This document shows positions 49,048-57,772 of a stretch of DNA of 64,000 nucleotides, piece by piece. The notes beneath the pieces were generated by a model, which was not told the origin of the DNA, ran no database searches, and was given only the letters and a program-made list of their open reading frames with translations. The stretch's first letter is position 1; every line of letters starts with the position of its first letter. The translations under genes were made by a program, and so were the position numbers. The stretch lies in contig NZ_VOUX01000003.1 of NCBI RefSeq assembly GCF_008011855.1, positions 310,001 to 374,000 on the forward strand, in the 5' to 3' direction. The DNA comes from Serratia bockelmannii. GTDB taxonomy: Bacteria > Pseudomonadota > Gammaproteobacteria > Enterobacterales > Enterobacteriaceae.

Positions 49048-49356
49048 GGCGCGTTCCTCAATGCGAGCGGTTGACGAATTCAGGCAGCAGTAAACTCGCC
49101 CGCGGAGGCCATTACGCGCAAACGCGGGGGACGAGGCTGATCAATGTAAATTAATTGTTATTAAATTGAGTGTAAAAGACAGTGAGAAAACACTTTTACG
49201 CGCAATGCGCCGCCGGGATCAACGCATTTTTTGCCATAAATTAGCGGAAGAGCGCACAACTGACATAGGTTTTTCATATCGGTGCATGATTTCGTGATCC
49301 CTCCCGCATTTGTCATTTTTAAACAACCTTTCATTAACATTTGCCGTTCCGCTCGC
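49048..49356. other. AT-rich intergenic region at the head of the catabolic cluster
   Basis: No gene seen. The part around 49,145-49,200 is rich in A and T (TAAATTAATTGTTATTAAATT type), unlike the GC-rich genes on both sides, and may attract H-NS or hold the promoter of the decayed transporter. Confidence 0.5.
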
Positions 49357-49384
49357 TTGACGAAAGTTTCGCCAGACTTATAGT
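49357..49384 (+). promoter_or_regulatory. Promoter of the catabolic cluster
   Basis: TTGACG (49357-49362) and TATAGT (49379-49384) with a 16 bp spacer, start near 49391. CGAAAGTTTCG (49361-49371), a small dyad, overlaps the -35. Confidence 0.65.
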
Positions 49385-49399
49385 GGCTGTATTAAATAA

Positions 49400-49423
49400 G
49401 AAACTGAGTTTCATATATGAAAC
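49400..49423. promoter_or_regulatory. Overlapping palindromes, likely IclR-family operator
   Basis: GAAACTGAGTTTC (49400-49412) and GTTTCATATATGAAAC (49408-49423) share a GTTTC arm. They lie at about +10 to +33 of the inferred start. IclR/KdgR-type operators have GAAA...TTTC arms of this kind, and an IclR gene lies inside the cluster at 51,928. A repressor role is inferred. Confidence 0.6.
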
Positions 49424-49445
49424 AATCAGATAGAGGATAAAAGCA

Positions 49446-49763
49446 ATGAGCTGGAAGAATGTGTGCGAAGTGTCTCAGGTGAAAGAAGATTTTCCTTTCT
49501 CCGGCAAAGTGGAAGGAAAAGAGATCGGGGTGTACCTGCTCGACGGTAACTACTACGCGCTGGAAGACGTCTGCCCGCATGCTTATGCCTTGCTCAGCCA
49601 GGGGTTTGTAGACGACGGTAAGGTTGAGTGCCCGCTGCACGAAGCGCTGTTTGACGTGCGCACCGGCCAGTGCCTGCGCGAGCCAGGCGGCCGCGATCTG
49701 CAAACCTATCCCACCCGGGTGGTCGACAACCAAATCCAGATCACCTTTATCGCGGAGGAGTAA
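49446..49763 (+). CDS. Rieske-type [2Fe-2S] ferredoxin
   Basis: A 105-residue single Rieske domain. Cluster ligands are Cys43-x-His45 and Cys62-x2-His65 (DVCPHAYALL, ECPLHEALFD). It resembles the electron-transfer ferredoxins of multi-component ring-hydroxylating oxygenases. Its partners are the oxygenase at 50,095 and the reductase at 53,770. First gene after the cluster promoter, 2 bp before the next. Confidence 0.88.
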   Translation: MSWKNVCEVSQVKEDFPFSGKVEGKEIGVYLLDGNYYALEDVCPHAYALLSQGFVDDGKVECPLHEALFDVRTGQCLREPGGRDLQTYPTRVVDNQIQITFIAEE

Positions 49764-49765
49764 TC

Positions 49766-50074
49766 ATGCAGCACATCACCGATTTCAATCCCTGGCTGCC
49801 GGACACCCAACAGGTGACGCCGGCCCGCGAAGGCGGCAACGGCCAAATCCATCAGCCGGGCCAGTTCCGCAATGTCATCTGGCAAAACCGCGCCCGGGTG
49901 CCGGACGGTTTCGAAACCGCGCTGGTGGCGGCGCTGGAAACGATCTTCGATCAGGGGGCGGAAGAGCTGGAGCAGATCGTCAGCGCGTTGAATCAGCGCC
50001 GCCTGTTCGATCGCAGCGGCCAACCGTGGAATGAGGCGACGTTCCGCGAATTCCTTCACGTTAACGGTTTCTGA
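49766..50074 (+). CDS. Small protein of unknown function in the oxygenase cluster
   Basis: A 102-residue protein, MQHITDFNPWLPDTQQVTPA onwards, with no signal peptide or membrane segment. The C-terminal half (FETALVAALETIFDQGAEELEQIVSALNQRR to FREFLHVNGF) is predicted helical and resembles a small helix-turn-helix fold. I do not recognise it. ATG 49766 is chosen over an in-frame ATG at 49670 because the earlier frame overlaps the ferredoxin. Its place between ferredoxin and oxygenase suggests an accessory or small structural role; no beta subunit is present. Confidence 0.8.
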   Translation: MQHITDFNPWLPDTQQVTPAREGGNGQIHQPGQFRNVIWQNRARVPDGFETALVAALETIFDQGAEELEQIVSALNQRRLFDRSGQPWNEATFREFLHVNGF

Positions 50075-50094
50075 GCCACATCCGGGAGAAGACA

Positions 50095-51138
50095 ATGACA
50101 GCAAACACAACATCCTCCGAACAGAGCCTGCAGGACTATCTTGACCAGGGATTGCGCGGCATGTGGTATCCGGTGCTGGCCAGTTGGGAAGTGGGCAACA
50201 ACCCGGTCGGCATCACCCGTCTCGAGCAGCAAATCGTGGTGTGGCGCGACGGTGAAGGCCAGATCCACGCGTTGGAAGATCGCTGCCCGCACCGCGGCGC
50301 GCGGCTTTCCATGGGGTGGAACCTCGGCGATCGCATCGCCTGCTGGTATCACGGGGTGGAAGTCGGCGGCGACGGAACGGTGAAAGACGTGCCGGCGGTG
50401 GATCGCTGCCCGCTGGTGGGGCAAAAATGCCTGCGGTCTTACCCGGCCAAAGAAGCCTACGGCGCAGTGTTTCTCTATTTCGGCGTGACGGCGGATGAAG
50501 CGCCGGCGGCGCTGACTTTCCCGCAAGAGCTGGCGGACGAAGCGTCGTACAGTAATTTTCTGTGTACCGCCAGCTGGGACTGCAACTACCAGTACGCATT
50601 GGAAAACGTGATGGATCCGATGCACGGCACCTACCTGCACTCTTCCTCACACTCGATGGCGGAAGGCGATCGCAAGGCGGACATGGCGCTGGAGCCGACC
50701 GACAGCGGGTTTATCTTCAAGAAAAACGGCCAGATCGGCGTCAACTTCGACTGGGTGGAGTTCGGCAGCAGCGGCGCGTATTGGATGCGCCTGTCGATCC
50801 CGTACAAGAAGCGCTTTGGGCCGGGTGGTCACTTCTGGATCATCGGCATGGTGGTGCCGGAAGACAAGGATCACTGCCGGGTATTCTTCTGGCGCATCCG
50901 TAAGGTCAAGGACTGGCAGCGCGACATGTGGCGCTTCATGTACCGCAACCGCCTGGAATCATTGCATTGGGACGTGCTTGAGCAGGATCGCATCGTGCTT
51001 GAGAACATGGCACCTAACGCCCGTGGCCGCGAATACCTGTACCAGCACGACGTCGGTCTTTCACGCCTGCGCCGCCTGATGCAGAAAGAGGCGCAGAAAC
51101 AGCTGGCGACGTTGCGCGAGCGGGAGGCGGCGCAGTGA
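50095..51138 (+). CDS. Rieske non-heme iron oxygenase, alpha subunit
   Basis: A 347-residue ring-hydroxylating oxygenase or demethylase. The N-terminal Rieske centre has Cys64-x-His66 and Cys83-x2-His86. The catalytic mononuclear iron ligands are in NVMDPMHGTYLH, His177 and His182. Length and absence of a beta-subunit gene fit the alpha-only (homotrimer) group that includes vanillate-, phenoxybenzoate- and carbazole-type enzymes. The substrate cannot be read. Overlaps the next gene (GTGA). Confidence 0.88.
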   Translation: MTANTTSSEQSLQDYLDQGLRGMWYPVLASWEVGNNPVGITRLEQQIVVWRDGEGQIHALEDRCPHRGARLSMGWNLGDRIACWYHGVEVGGDGTVKDVPAVDRCPLVGQKCLRSYPAKEAYGAVFLYFGVTADEAPAALTFPQELADEASYSNFLCTASWDCNYQYALENVMDPMHGTYLHSSSHSMAEGDRKADMALEPTDSGFIFKKNGQIGVNFDWVEFGSSGAYWMRLSIPYKKRFGPGGHFWIIGMVVPEDKDHCRVFFWRIRKVKDWQRDMWRFMYRNRLESLHWDVLEQDRIVLENMAPNARGREYLYQHDVGLSRLRRLMQKEAQKQLATLREREAAQ

Positions 51139-51890
51139 ACGGCCTGTTGAACGGTAAACGTATCGTGGTCACCGGTGCGGCGCGCGGCCTGGGTTACAGC
51201 TTCGCCGCCGCCATCGCCGCCGCCGGCGCGCAGGTGGTGATGTGCGACATCTTGGCGGATGAGCTGGCCGCGAGCGGCGCCGCGCTGCGCGAGCAGGGCG
51301 CTCGGGTGGAAACGCAGACGATCGACCTGGCGTCACCGGATTCGATCCGTTCGGCGTTCGAGAAGATCGCCGCTGGCGGCGGGATCGACGGCCTGGTGAA
51401 CAACGCGGCGCTGGCGACCGGCGTCGGTGGCAAAACCATGATGGAATACGATATCGATCTGTGGGATCGCGTGATGCAGGTCAACGTGCGCGGTACCTGG
51501 CTGGTGAGCCAGGCGGCGGTGCCGCTGCTGGCACGCAACCCGCATGCCAAAATCGTCAACGTGGCGTCGGACACTGCGCTGTGGGGCGCGCCGCGCCTGA
51601 TGGCCTATGTCGCCAGTAAAGGCGCGGTGATTGCAATGACCCGTTCGATGGCGCGCGAGCTGGGCCCGCAGGGCATCTGCGTCAACGCCATCGCACCGGG
51701 CCTGACGCGGGTGGAGGCCACCGAGTATGTGCCCGCCGAGCGCCATCAGCTGTATGAGCAGGGGCGCGCGCTGGCCGGGGCGCAGCATCCGGACGATGTG
51801 AACGGTACGGTACTTTATCTGCTGTCGTCGCTGGCGGATTTCGTCACCGGCCAACTGCTGCCGGTCAACGGCGGCTTCGTATTCAACTGA
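51135..51890 (+). CDS. Short-chain dehydrogenase/reductase, classical
   Basis: A 251-residue SDR with the cofactor motif TGAARGLGYSF (about 12-22), NNAA, and the catalytic set Ser145, Tyr158 and Lys162 (YVASK). The GTG start overlaps the oxygenase stop. Directly after a dioxygenase alpha subunit it could rearomatise a cis-dihydrodiol, but alcohol or ketone oxidation elsewhere in the route is equally possible. Confidence 0.85.
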   Translation: MNGLLNGKRIVVTGAARGLGYSFAAAIAAAGAQVVMCDILADELAASGAALREQGARVETQTIDLASPDSIRSAFEKIAAGGGIDGLVNNAALATGVGGKTMMEYDIDLWDRVMQVNVRGTWLVSQAAVPLLARNPHAKIVNVASDTALWGAPRLMAYVASKGAVIAMTRSMARELGPQGICVNAIAPGLTRVEATEYVPAERHQLYEQGRALAGAQHPDDVNGTVLYLLSSLADFVTGQLLPVNGGFVFN

Positions 51891-51927
51891 CGGCCCGCAG
51901 GGCAGGCGCACAGCGCAGGAGCGAGAG

Positions 51928-52722
51928 ATGGCGGACGAGCAAGCATGTAAGTATCTGATCCCGGGACTGGATCGCGGGTTGCAGTTGCTGCTGGCGTTTG
52001 GCGAGCAGCATAAGGAAATGACTTTTGCCGAGTTGCATCGCCTGGTCGATATGCCGAAGGCCACCGCCTACCGCGTGGTGCAGACGCTCGAGCACCTGGG
52101 CTTTCTGGAGCGCAATCCGCGCACCAATACCTTCGCACTGGGCATCAAGGTGCTGCGTCTCGGTTTTGAATACATCGCGTCGCTGGACGTCGCGCAGGCC
52201 GGCCAGCCGGTGATCGAGCAGTTGCGCGATCGCAGCCAGTGCAGCAGCCATCTGGCGATCCGCGACGGGCGCGACGTGATCTATATCGCCCGCGTCAGCG
52301 CCGCCGGTTCACAGATCAATCAGGTCAGCGTCGGCACCCGCTTGCCGGTGCACCAAACCTCGCTCGGCCGCATGTTGTTGACCAGCGCTACCCGCAGCGA
52401 GTTCGAACAACTCTATCCGGACGCGCAGCTGCCGGGCAACGCGCCGGGCACCCCGGCGGATCGCGAAATGCTGTGGCAGATGGTGCAGCAAGACAAGGCG
52501 CGCGGCTATGTGATCGGCGAATCGTTCTTCCGCCACGGCATCTCCTCGATCGTCTACCCGATCTTCAACCGTGAGCAGCGGGTCGAGGCGGTGGTCAGCA
52601 TCATGGTGCCGTCCGATGAGATCCCGAAAGCGGATCGCGAGCGGCTGCGCATGGAAGTGCGCGATGCGGCGGAGAAAATTTCTGGCTTCCTCGGCGCGCC
52701 GCCGCAGGCCAACGTCGGCTAA
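51928..52722 (+). CDS. IclR-family transcriptional regulator
   Basis: A 264-residue regulator: winged helix at about 10-75 (MTFAELHRLVDMPKATAYRVVQTLEHLGFLER) and an IclR effector domain (about 90-255). It lies inside the operon on the same strand, so it should control its own cluster, probably through the palindromes at 49400-49423 in response to a pathway compound. Confidence 0.9.
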   Translation: MADEQACKYLIPGLDRGLQLLLAFGEQHKEMTFAELHRLVDMPKATAYRVVQTLEHLGFLERNPRTNTFALGIKVLRLGFEYIASLDVAQAGQPVIEQLRDRSQCSSHLAIRDGRDVIYIARVSAAGSQINQVSVGTRLPVHQTSLGRMLLTSATRSEFEQLYPDAQLPGNAPGTPADREMLWQMVQQDKARGYVIGESFFRHGISSIVYPIFNREQRVEAVVSIMVPSDEIPKADRERLRMEVRDAAEKISGFLGAPPQANVG

Positions 52723-52831
52723 CCGACAGGACCGACTCTTTCACTCAGGCAGGGATAAGGCCCACAGCAAACAGGGGCCGGGGTTCACTCATGCCTGAAA
52801 ACCGTATGCAGCGAGAACGTGAGGCTGAACA

Positions 52832-53773
52832 ATGAGCGTAATCGGAATCGAAAAACTGGAATTTGGCGTCGAAAATCTGCCAACCTGCGAAAAATTCATG
52901 CAAGACTTCGGCCTGCAGCCCGCCACGCAACATTGGGGCGAACCGCAGCGCGAATTCACCACCCTGAGCGGGGCGCAGGTTGTCCTGTACCCGTTGCAAA
53001 GCGCGGCGCTGCCTGCGGCGTTTGAAGGCGGTTCTACCCTGCGCCGCATGACCTGGGGCGTGGGCTCACCCGCCGATCTGGCGCGCCTGCAGCCGCGTTT
53101 GGCGTTGATGCCCGGCTTCCGTCAGGTGGGAGAAGAGCTGGAATGCCTCGATCCCAACGGCATGACGCTGCGCTTCGTCGTCAGCCGCCAGCAGGCGGTT
53201 GAGGTGCCGGTCACGCCGATCAACCAATGGGGCGACGTGCGCCGCATCGATCAACCCAGCCCGGTCTATTCGCAGGCGCAACCGATCAATATTGGCCACG
53301 TAGTGTTCTTCGTTGAAGATCTGGCGGCGACCGAGCGTTTCTATCGCGAGCTGTTGGATTTCCAGGTTTCCGATCGCTATATCGATCGCGCCGTCTTCCT
53401 GCGCACCCAGGCGCGCGGCGGCCACCATAACCTGTTCCTGCTGAAGCTGCCTAACCGCCCACGCGGCCTGAACCATGTGGCGTTCACCGTGCGCGATATC
53501 CATGAAGTGATCGGCGGCGGCATCGCCATGAACAAAGAGCAGTGGAGCACCTTTATCGGCCCCGGCCGCCACCCTATTTCCTCGGCCTATTTCTGGTACG
53601 TCAACAGCCCGACCGGCGGTGCGTTCGAGTATTACACCAACGACGATTATCTGACGGAAAACTGGCAGCCGCGCGAGCTGGAGCATTCGCTGGTCTCCTT
53701 CACCGAATGGGCGGTAGAGGGCGGCATCGATCACGATACGCGCCGCCAGCATAAAAAGGCGCAAGCGTTATGA
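52832..53773 (+). CDS. Two-domain VOC protein, type I extradiol dioxygenase-like
   Basis: A 313-residue protein made of two vicinal-oxygen-chelate domains. The C-terminal domain keeps a 2-His-1-carboxylate set at His156 (INIGHVVFF), His215 (LNHVAFTV) and Glu266 (GAFEYYT), with spacing close to biphenyl-diol dioxygenase (146/210/260). This supports ring cleavage of a catechol-like compound next to the diol carbon. A preceding 109 bp gap has nested inverted repeats (52745-52798). Stop overlaps the reductase start (ATGA). Confidence 0.78.
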   Translation: MSVIGIEKLEFGVENLPTCEKFMQDFGLQPATQHWGEPQREFTTLSGAQVVLYPLQSAALPAAFEGGSTLRRMTWGVGSPADLARLQPRLALMPGFRQVGEELECLDPNGMTLRFVVSRQQAVEVPVTPINQWGDVRRIDQPSPVYSQAQPINIGHVVFFVEDLAATERFYRELLDFQVSDRYIDRAVFLRTQARGGHHNLFLLKLPNRPRGLNHVAFTVRDIHEVIGGGIAMNKEQWSTFIGPGRHPISSAYFWYVNSPTGGAFEYYTNDDYLTENWQPRELEHSLVSFTEWAVEGGIDHDTRRQHKKAQAL

Positions 53774-54981
53774 ACCGGCCAGAACAGACGGGCATCGTCA
53801 TCGTCGGCGGCGGCCAGGCCGGCGGCTGGGCGGCCAAGACGCTGCGCGACCGCGGTTACAGCGGCCGGCTGACGGTGGTCAGCGACGAGCCCTACGATTT
53901 TTACGAGCGGCCGCCGCTGTCGAAAGCGGCGCTGCTGGATGCCGCGGCTCCCCTCAGTCGGCTGTTCAGCGAACAGGCGGTGGCGGAGCTGAATATCGAC
54001 TGGCGTCGCCCGCTGCGCGCCGAGTCCATCGACGCTGAACAGCAAATCGTCACGCTCAGCGACGGGCAACGGCTGCAGTTCGAGCAGCTGCTGATCGCCA
54101 CCGGCGGGCGGCCGCGTGTGCCGGGCGCCGCCTGGGCGCAGCATCCGCGCGTGATGACGCTGCGTTCCTGGGACGATGCGGCCCGGTTGCGGCAGGGCCT
54201 GCAAGGTTGCCGCCGTCTGGCGATCGTCGGCGGCGGTTGGATCGGGCTGGAGATCGCCGCTTCTGCGCGCCGTCTCGGCGCCGAGGTGACGGTGTTTGAA
54301 CGCCAGCCCGCGCTATGCATGCGCAGCGTCGGCGCCGATGTCTCGCAGGCGTTGCTCGAACTGCATCGCCGGCAGGGCGTTACGGTGTTGTGTGGCTGCG
54401 GCGAGATCTCGCTGGAAGATCGCGACGGCGCCGCCTGGATCGGCAGCGAAGTCAGCGATCCGCAGGCCTTCGATCTGGTGGTGGTGGGGATCGGCGTCGA
54501 GCTGAATCTCGAACTGGCGCGCAGCGCCGGGCTGGCGATCGAGTCCGGCATCGTGGTCGACGGCCAAGGGCGTACCAGCCATCCGGCGATCTTCGCCGCC
54601 GGCGACGTGGCGCGCCACCCGACGCTTGGCCTGTGCCTGCAGTCCTGGGCCTACGCGCAAAATCAGGCCATCAGCACCGCCTGCGCGATGCTCGACGCCT
54701 TTGCCGCTCCGTATGACGACGTGGCCTGGCTGTGGTCGGATCAATATGACGTCAATATCCAGATCCTCGGCGTGCCGAGCGGCGGCGTGCACCATGTGGT
54801 GCGCCGCACGCCGCAGTCGCAGGTGTTCTTCACGCTGAACGCCGATCGGCAGCTGGTGCAGATGGTGGCGTTCAACGACGCGCGCACCATCAAGCTCGGC
54901 AAGCGCTGGTTGGCGAGCGGCCGGGTGCTGGATCCGCAGCAGCTGGCGGATGCGGAGTTTTCTTTGATGGCGTTGAAATAA
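53770..54981 (+). CDS. FAD-dependent ferredoxin reductase
   Basis: A 403-residue BphA4/rubredoxin-reductase type flavoprotein. FAD motif IVGGGQAGGWAAKTLR starts near residue 12, NAD(P) motif IVGGGWIGLEIA near residue 153, and the FAD-binding IFAAGDVARHP near 275. It should pass electrons from NAD(P)H to the ferredoxin at 49,446. Confidence 0.9.
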   Translation: MNRPEQTGIVIVGGGQAGGWAAKTLRDRGYSGRLTVVSDEPYDFYERPPLSKAALLDAAAPLSRLFSEQAVAELNIDWRRPLRAESIDAEQQIVTLSDGQRLQFEQLLIATGGRPRVPGAAWAQHPRVMTLRSWDDAARLRQGLQGCRRLAIVGGGWIGLEIAASARRLGAEVTVFERQPALCMRSVGADVSQALLELHRRQGVTVLCGCGEISLEDRDGAAWIGSEVSDPQAFDLVVVGIGVELNLELARSAGLAIESGIVVDGQGRTSHPAIFAAGDVARHPTLGLCLQSWAYAQNQAISTACAMLDAFAAPYDDVAWLWSDQYDVNIQILGVPSGGVHHVVRRTPQSQVFFTLNADRQLVQMVAFNDARTIKLGKRWLASGRVLDPQQLADAEFSLMALK

Positions 54982-55004
54982 CGCCCGAACCTCGGGAGCG
55001 TTTT

Positions 55005-56261
55005 ATGACTACGCAAGACATTGACGCCCGCGCTGGACGGGCGGGGGAAGCCGTTGCCGAAAATCCGCAGCAACGGGTGCGCTGGTCGGTGCCGATCGCG
55101 CTGTTCGCCTGCGTGCTGCTGGCGTTTTTCGACAAGATCAGCATCGCGGCGCTGTTTTCCGACGCCGAGTTTCAGCAGGCGTTAGGGATCGGCTTTGACC
55201 CGGCGCGGCTGGGCTTGCTGATGAGCGCGTTTCTGTTCTCCTACGGCATCTCCTCGATGCTGCTCAGCGGCATCGGCGATCGGCTTAACCCGGTAAAAGT
55301 ATTGATTGGCATGATGGTGGTGTGGGGCGTGCTGATGGTATTGATGGGGCTGGTGCGTTCCTATCACGCCATGATGACGCTGCGCATTCTGCTCGGCATC
55401 GCCGAAGGGCCGCTGCTGCCGATGGCCTACGCCATTATTCGTCAGGCCTTTCCGCCGCAGCTGCAGGCGCGCGCCACCATGCTGTGGCTGCTCGGCACGC
55501 CGCTCGGGGCCGCGCTCGGCTTCCCGGTCACCCTGTACATCCTCAATACCTTCGACTGGCAGACCACCTTCTTCTTTATGGCGTTTCTGACGCTGCCGGT
55601 GATGTTGCTGGTGCTGTTCGGCATGCGCCACCTGAACGTCTCGCGCCCGGCGGCGGCGGCCAAGCCGGCGGTGTCCGAACGCCAACAGCACCGCCGCGAG
55701 CTGCTGCGCAGCCCGCATTTCTGGATGATTTGCCTGTTCAATATCGCCTTCCTGACCTACCTGTGGGGCATGAACGGCTGGTTGCCGAGCTATCTGATCA
55801 AGGGCAAAGGCATTCATCTGGAACATGCCGGTTACCTCTCTTCGCTGCCGTTCATCGCCATGCTGCTCGGCGAAGTGCTGGGCGCCTGGCTGTCGGACAA
55901 GCTGGATCGGCGCGCGCTGGCCTGCTTCCTGTCGCTGTGCGGCGCCGGTCTCGGTCTGGCGGTGGTGCTGCACCTGCAGGGCACCTACAGCGTGATCGCC
56001 GCCATGGCCTTCAGCACCTTTATGTGGGGCGCCGGCGCACCGAATATTTTCGCGCTGTTGGCGAAGGCGACCAGCAGCAAGGTCAGCGCCACCGCCGGCG
56101 GCATTTTCAACGGACTGGGCAATTTTGCCGGCGCGCTGGCGCCGGTGCTGATGGGGGCGTTGATCGCCGCCACCGGCAATATGGATAACGGCCTGCTGTT
56201 CCTGGTGGTGATGGCGTTCGTCGGCTGCCTCATTCTGCTGCCGTTGCTGAGAAAGTACTGA
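55005..56261 (+). CDS. MFS transporter, organic anion uptake
   Basis: A 418-residue 12-helix protein of the anion:cation symporter group. Conserved elements include GIGDRLNPVKVLIG after helix 2, RILLGIAEGPLLPMAYAII in helix 4 and LTYLWGMNGWLPSYLIKGKGI in the second half. Placement in the operon implies uptake of the aromatic acid substrate. A homologous but decayed gene lies at 47,912. Confidence 0.88.
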   Translation: MTTQDIDARAGRAGEAVAENPQQRVRWSVPIALFACVLLAFFDKISIAALFSDAEFQQALGIGFDPARLGLLMSAFLFSYGISSMLLSGIGDRLNPVKVLIGMMVVWGVLMVLMGLVRSYHAMMTLRILLGIAEGPLLPMAYAIIRQAFPPQLQARATMLWLLGTPLGAALGFPVTLYILNTFDWQTTFFFMAFLTLPVMLLVLFGMRHLNVSRPAAAAKPAVSERQQHRRELLRSPHFWMICLFNIAFLTYLWGMNGWLPSYLIKGKGIHLEHAGYLSSLPFIAMLLGEVLGAWLSDKLDRRALACFLSLCGAGLGLAVVLHLQGTYSVIAAMAFSTFMWGAGAPNIFALLAKATSSKVSATAGGIFNGLGNFAGALAPVLMGALIAATGNMDNGLLFLVVMAFVGCLILLPLLRKY

Positions 56262-56273
56262 ATTAACAATTGC

Positions 56274-56400
56274 TAAGCCCAATGGATTTCATGCTGTGGC
56301 TAGGCGGCAAGTTCGTGAGTCTCCAGGAGCTTACTGCGGTAAGTGACTGGTGTGAACGAATGCAGCCAACAACGCCACAGCGTGAAAGACGAAGGGGATA
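56274..56400 (+). repeat. ERIC element inside the catabolic operon
   Basis: 127 bp between the MFS and cupin genes matches the enterobacterial repetitive intergenic consensus: GGCGGCAAG, then CCAGGAGCTTAC and GTAAGTGACTGG around the central dyad, then GCAGCCAAC, and degenerate ends ending GGGATA. Length equals a full-size ERIC. It is transcribed with the operon and would form a long RNA hairpin. Confidence 0.85.
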
Positions 56401-56429
56401 ACCATTTGATTCAACAGAGGAGTGACAAC

Positions 56430-56954
56430 ATGTCTCAGGTTGAGAACAAAGCCGGCGTCAAGCCGCAGGATCTGTCGATGGAAAACTGGGTAGAGTCGCG
56501 CATCGCCCGTTTCGAGGGCCGCAAATACGACTGGAACGCGCTGAAATTCCAGGCCGACTTTGACCCGAAATACCGCCGCGCGCAGATGCGCTATATCGGC
56601 ACCGGCGCCACCGGCGTGGCCAGCGACGCCAACACCATTCCGGCGGGCAACTTCACCTTTTCCACCATGGTGCTGCCGTCGAAGTGCGAGGGCCCGTTGC
56701 ACCTGCACGACGACGTGGAAGAAGTGTTCTTCATGCTGAAAGGCAGCATCACGCTGATGATCCAGGATGGTGAAGAGTATTACGAAACCAGGCTGAAAGA
56801 GCGCGATCTGATCTCGGTGCCGGCGGGCGTGTACCGCGGCCTGTTCAACCACGGCGAGGAAGAGGCGCTGATGTGCGTGATGCTCGGCACCGCCAAGCCG
56901 GAGATCCCGACCTATCCGGCGGATCACCCGCTGTCCAAAGTGAAGCGCAACTGA
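56430..56954 (+). CDS. Cupin-domain protein
   Basis: A 174-residue protein with one cupin barrel; metal-binding histidines are in GPLHLHDDVEEVFFMLKG, and a second motif is in ISVPAGVYRGLFNHG. ATG 56430 follows AGAGGAG; an in-frame ATG at 56343 would start inside the ERIC element and is rejected. It may be a small dioxygenase, isomerase or hydrolase in the route. Overlaps the next gene (ATGA). Confidence 0.85.
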   Translation: MSQVENKAGVKPQDLSMENWVESRIARFEGRKYDWNALKFQADFDPKYRRAQMRYIGTGATGVASDANTIPAGNFTFSTMVLPSKCEGPLHLHDDVEEVFFMLKGSITLMIQDGEEYYETRLKERDLISVPAGVYRGLFNHGEEEALMCVMLGTAKPEIPTYPADHPLSKVKRN

Positions 56955-57772
56955 TGAACGGCCTGGCGCAACGCCAACGGGCGCGCTGCGGGGCGTACAC
57001 CCTGAGCTGGCGCGAGGCCGGGCAGGGGCGGCCGGTGGTGTTGCTGCACGGCATCAGCTCCGGTTCCGCCTCGTGGATCAAGCAGTTCAACGACAGCGGC
57101 CTGACGGACGGTCACCGTCTGTTGGCGTGGGACGCGCCGGGCTACGGCGGCAGCCTGCCGTTGGCGGACCCGCAGGCCGATGCCGCCGGTTATGCGGCGG
57201 CGTTGGCGGCGCTGATTGCTGAGCTGCAGCTGGCGCAGCCGCTGATCGTCGGCCATTCACTGGGGGCGCTGATCGGCAGCGCCTACGCCGCCGGCTATCC
57301 GGACGGGCTATGTGGGCTGGTGTTGGCGGATCCGGCGCAGGGCTATGCCACGGCGCCGGAGGAAAAACGCCGGCAGGTATACGGCCAGCGCCAACAGATG
57401 ATAGAGACGCTGGGGCCGGTGGGCTACGGCGAGCAGCGGGCGGCGGCCTTGCTGCATGAAGAGGCGGATCCGCAGGACATTGCCTGGGTGCGCAACGGCA
57501 TGCAACAGCTCGATCCCGACGGTTTTCTGAGTGCCGCCTGGATGCTGGCCAACGACGACATCGGTCGCTATCTGGCGCGCTATCGCGGCCCGCTGGAAGT
57601 GTGGTGCGGTGAACAGGATCGCATTACGCCGCCGGAGAAGGCGGCCGAGCTGGCGCGTGAGCAAGACGCGACGCTGCGTCTGATCGCCGCCGCCGGTCAT
57701 GCCAGCTACCTCGACGCGCCGGCGTGTTTCAACCGCTATCTGCGGGATTTTACGGGAGCAATCCAACGATGA
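56954..57772 (+). CDS. Alpha/beta hydrolase, meta-cleavage-product hydrolase-like
   Basis: A 272-residue hydrolase with nucleophile Ser102 in GHSLG, Asp222 in GEQDRITP and His249 in AAGHASYLD, and oxyanion region LLHGISSGSASW. Size and layout fit BphD/HsaD-type C-C hydrolases that cut ring-fission products, which fits an extradiol enzyme in the same operon. An ester hydrolase remains possible. ATG 56954 overlaps the cupin stop. Confidence 0.82.
   Translation: MNGLAQRQRARCGAYTLSWREAGQGRPVVLLHGISSGSASWIKQFNDSGLTDGHRLLAWDAPGYGGSLPLADPQADAAGYAAALAALIAELQLAQPLIVGHSLGALIGSAYAAGYPDGLCGLVLADPAQGYATAPEEKRRQVYGQRQQMIETLGPVGYGEQRAAALLHEEADPQDIAWVRNGMQQLDPDGFLSAAWMLANDDIGRYLARYRGPLEVWCGEQDRITPPEKAAELAREQDATLRLIAAAGHASYLDAPACFNRYLRDFTGAIQR

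Noticed and set aside
56343-56429. Upstream ATG for the cupin gene
   Set aside because: It lies inside the ERIC element; ATG 56430 has a proper ribosome binding site.
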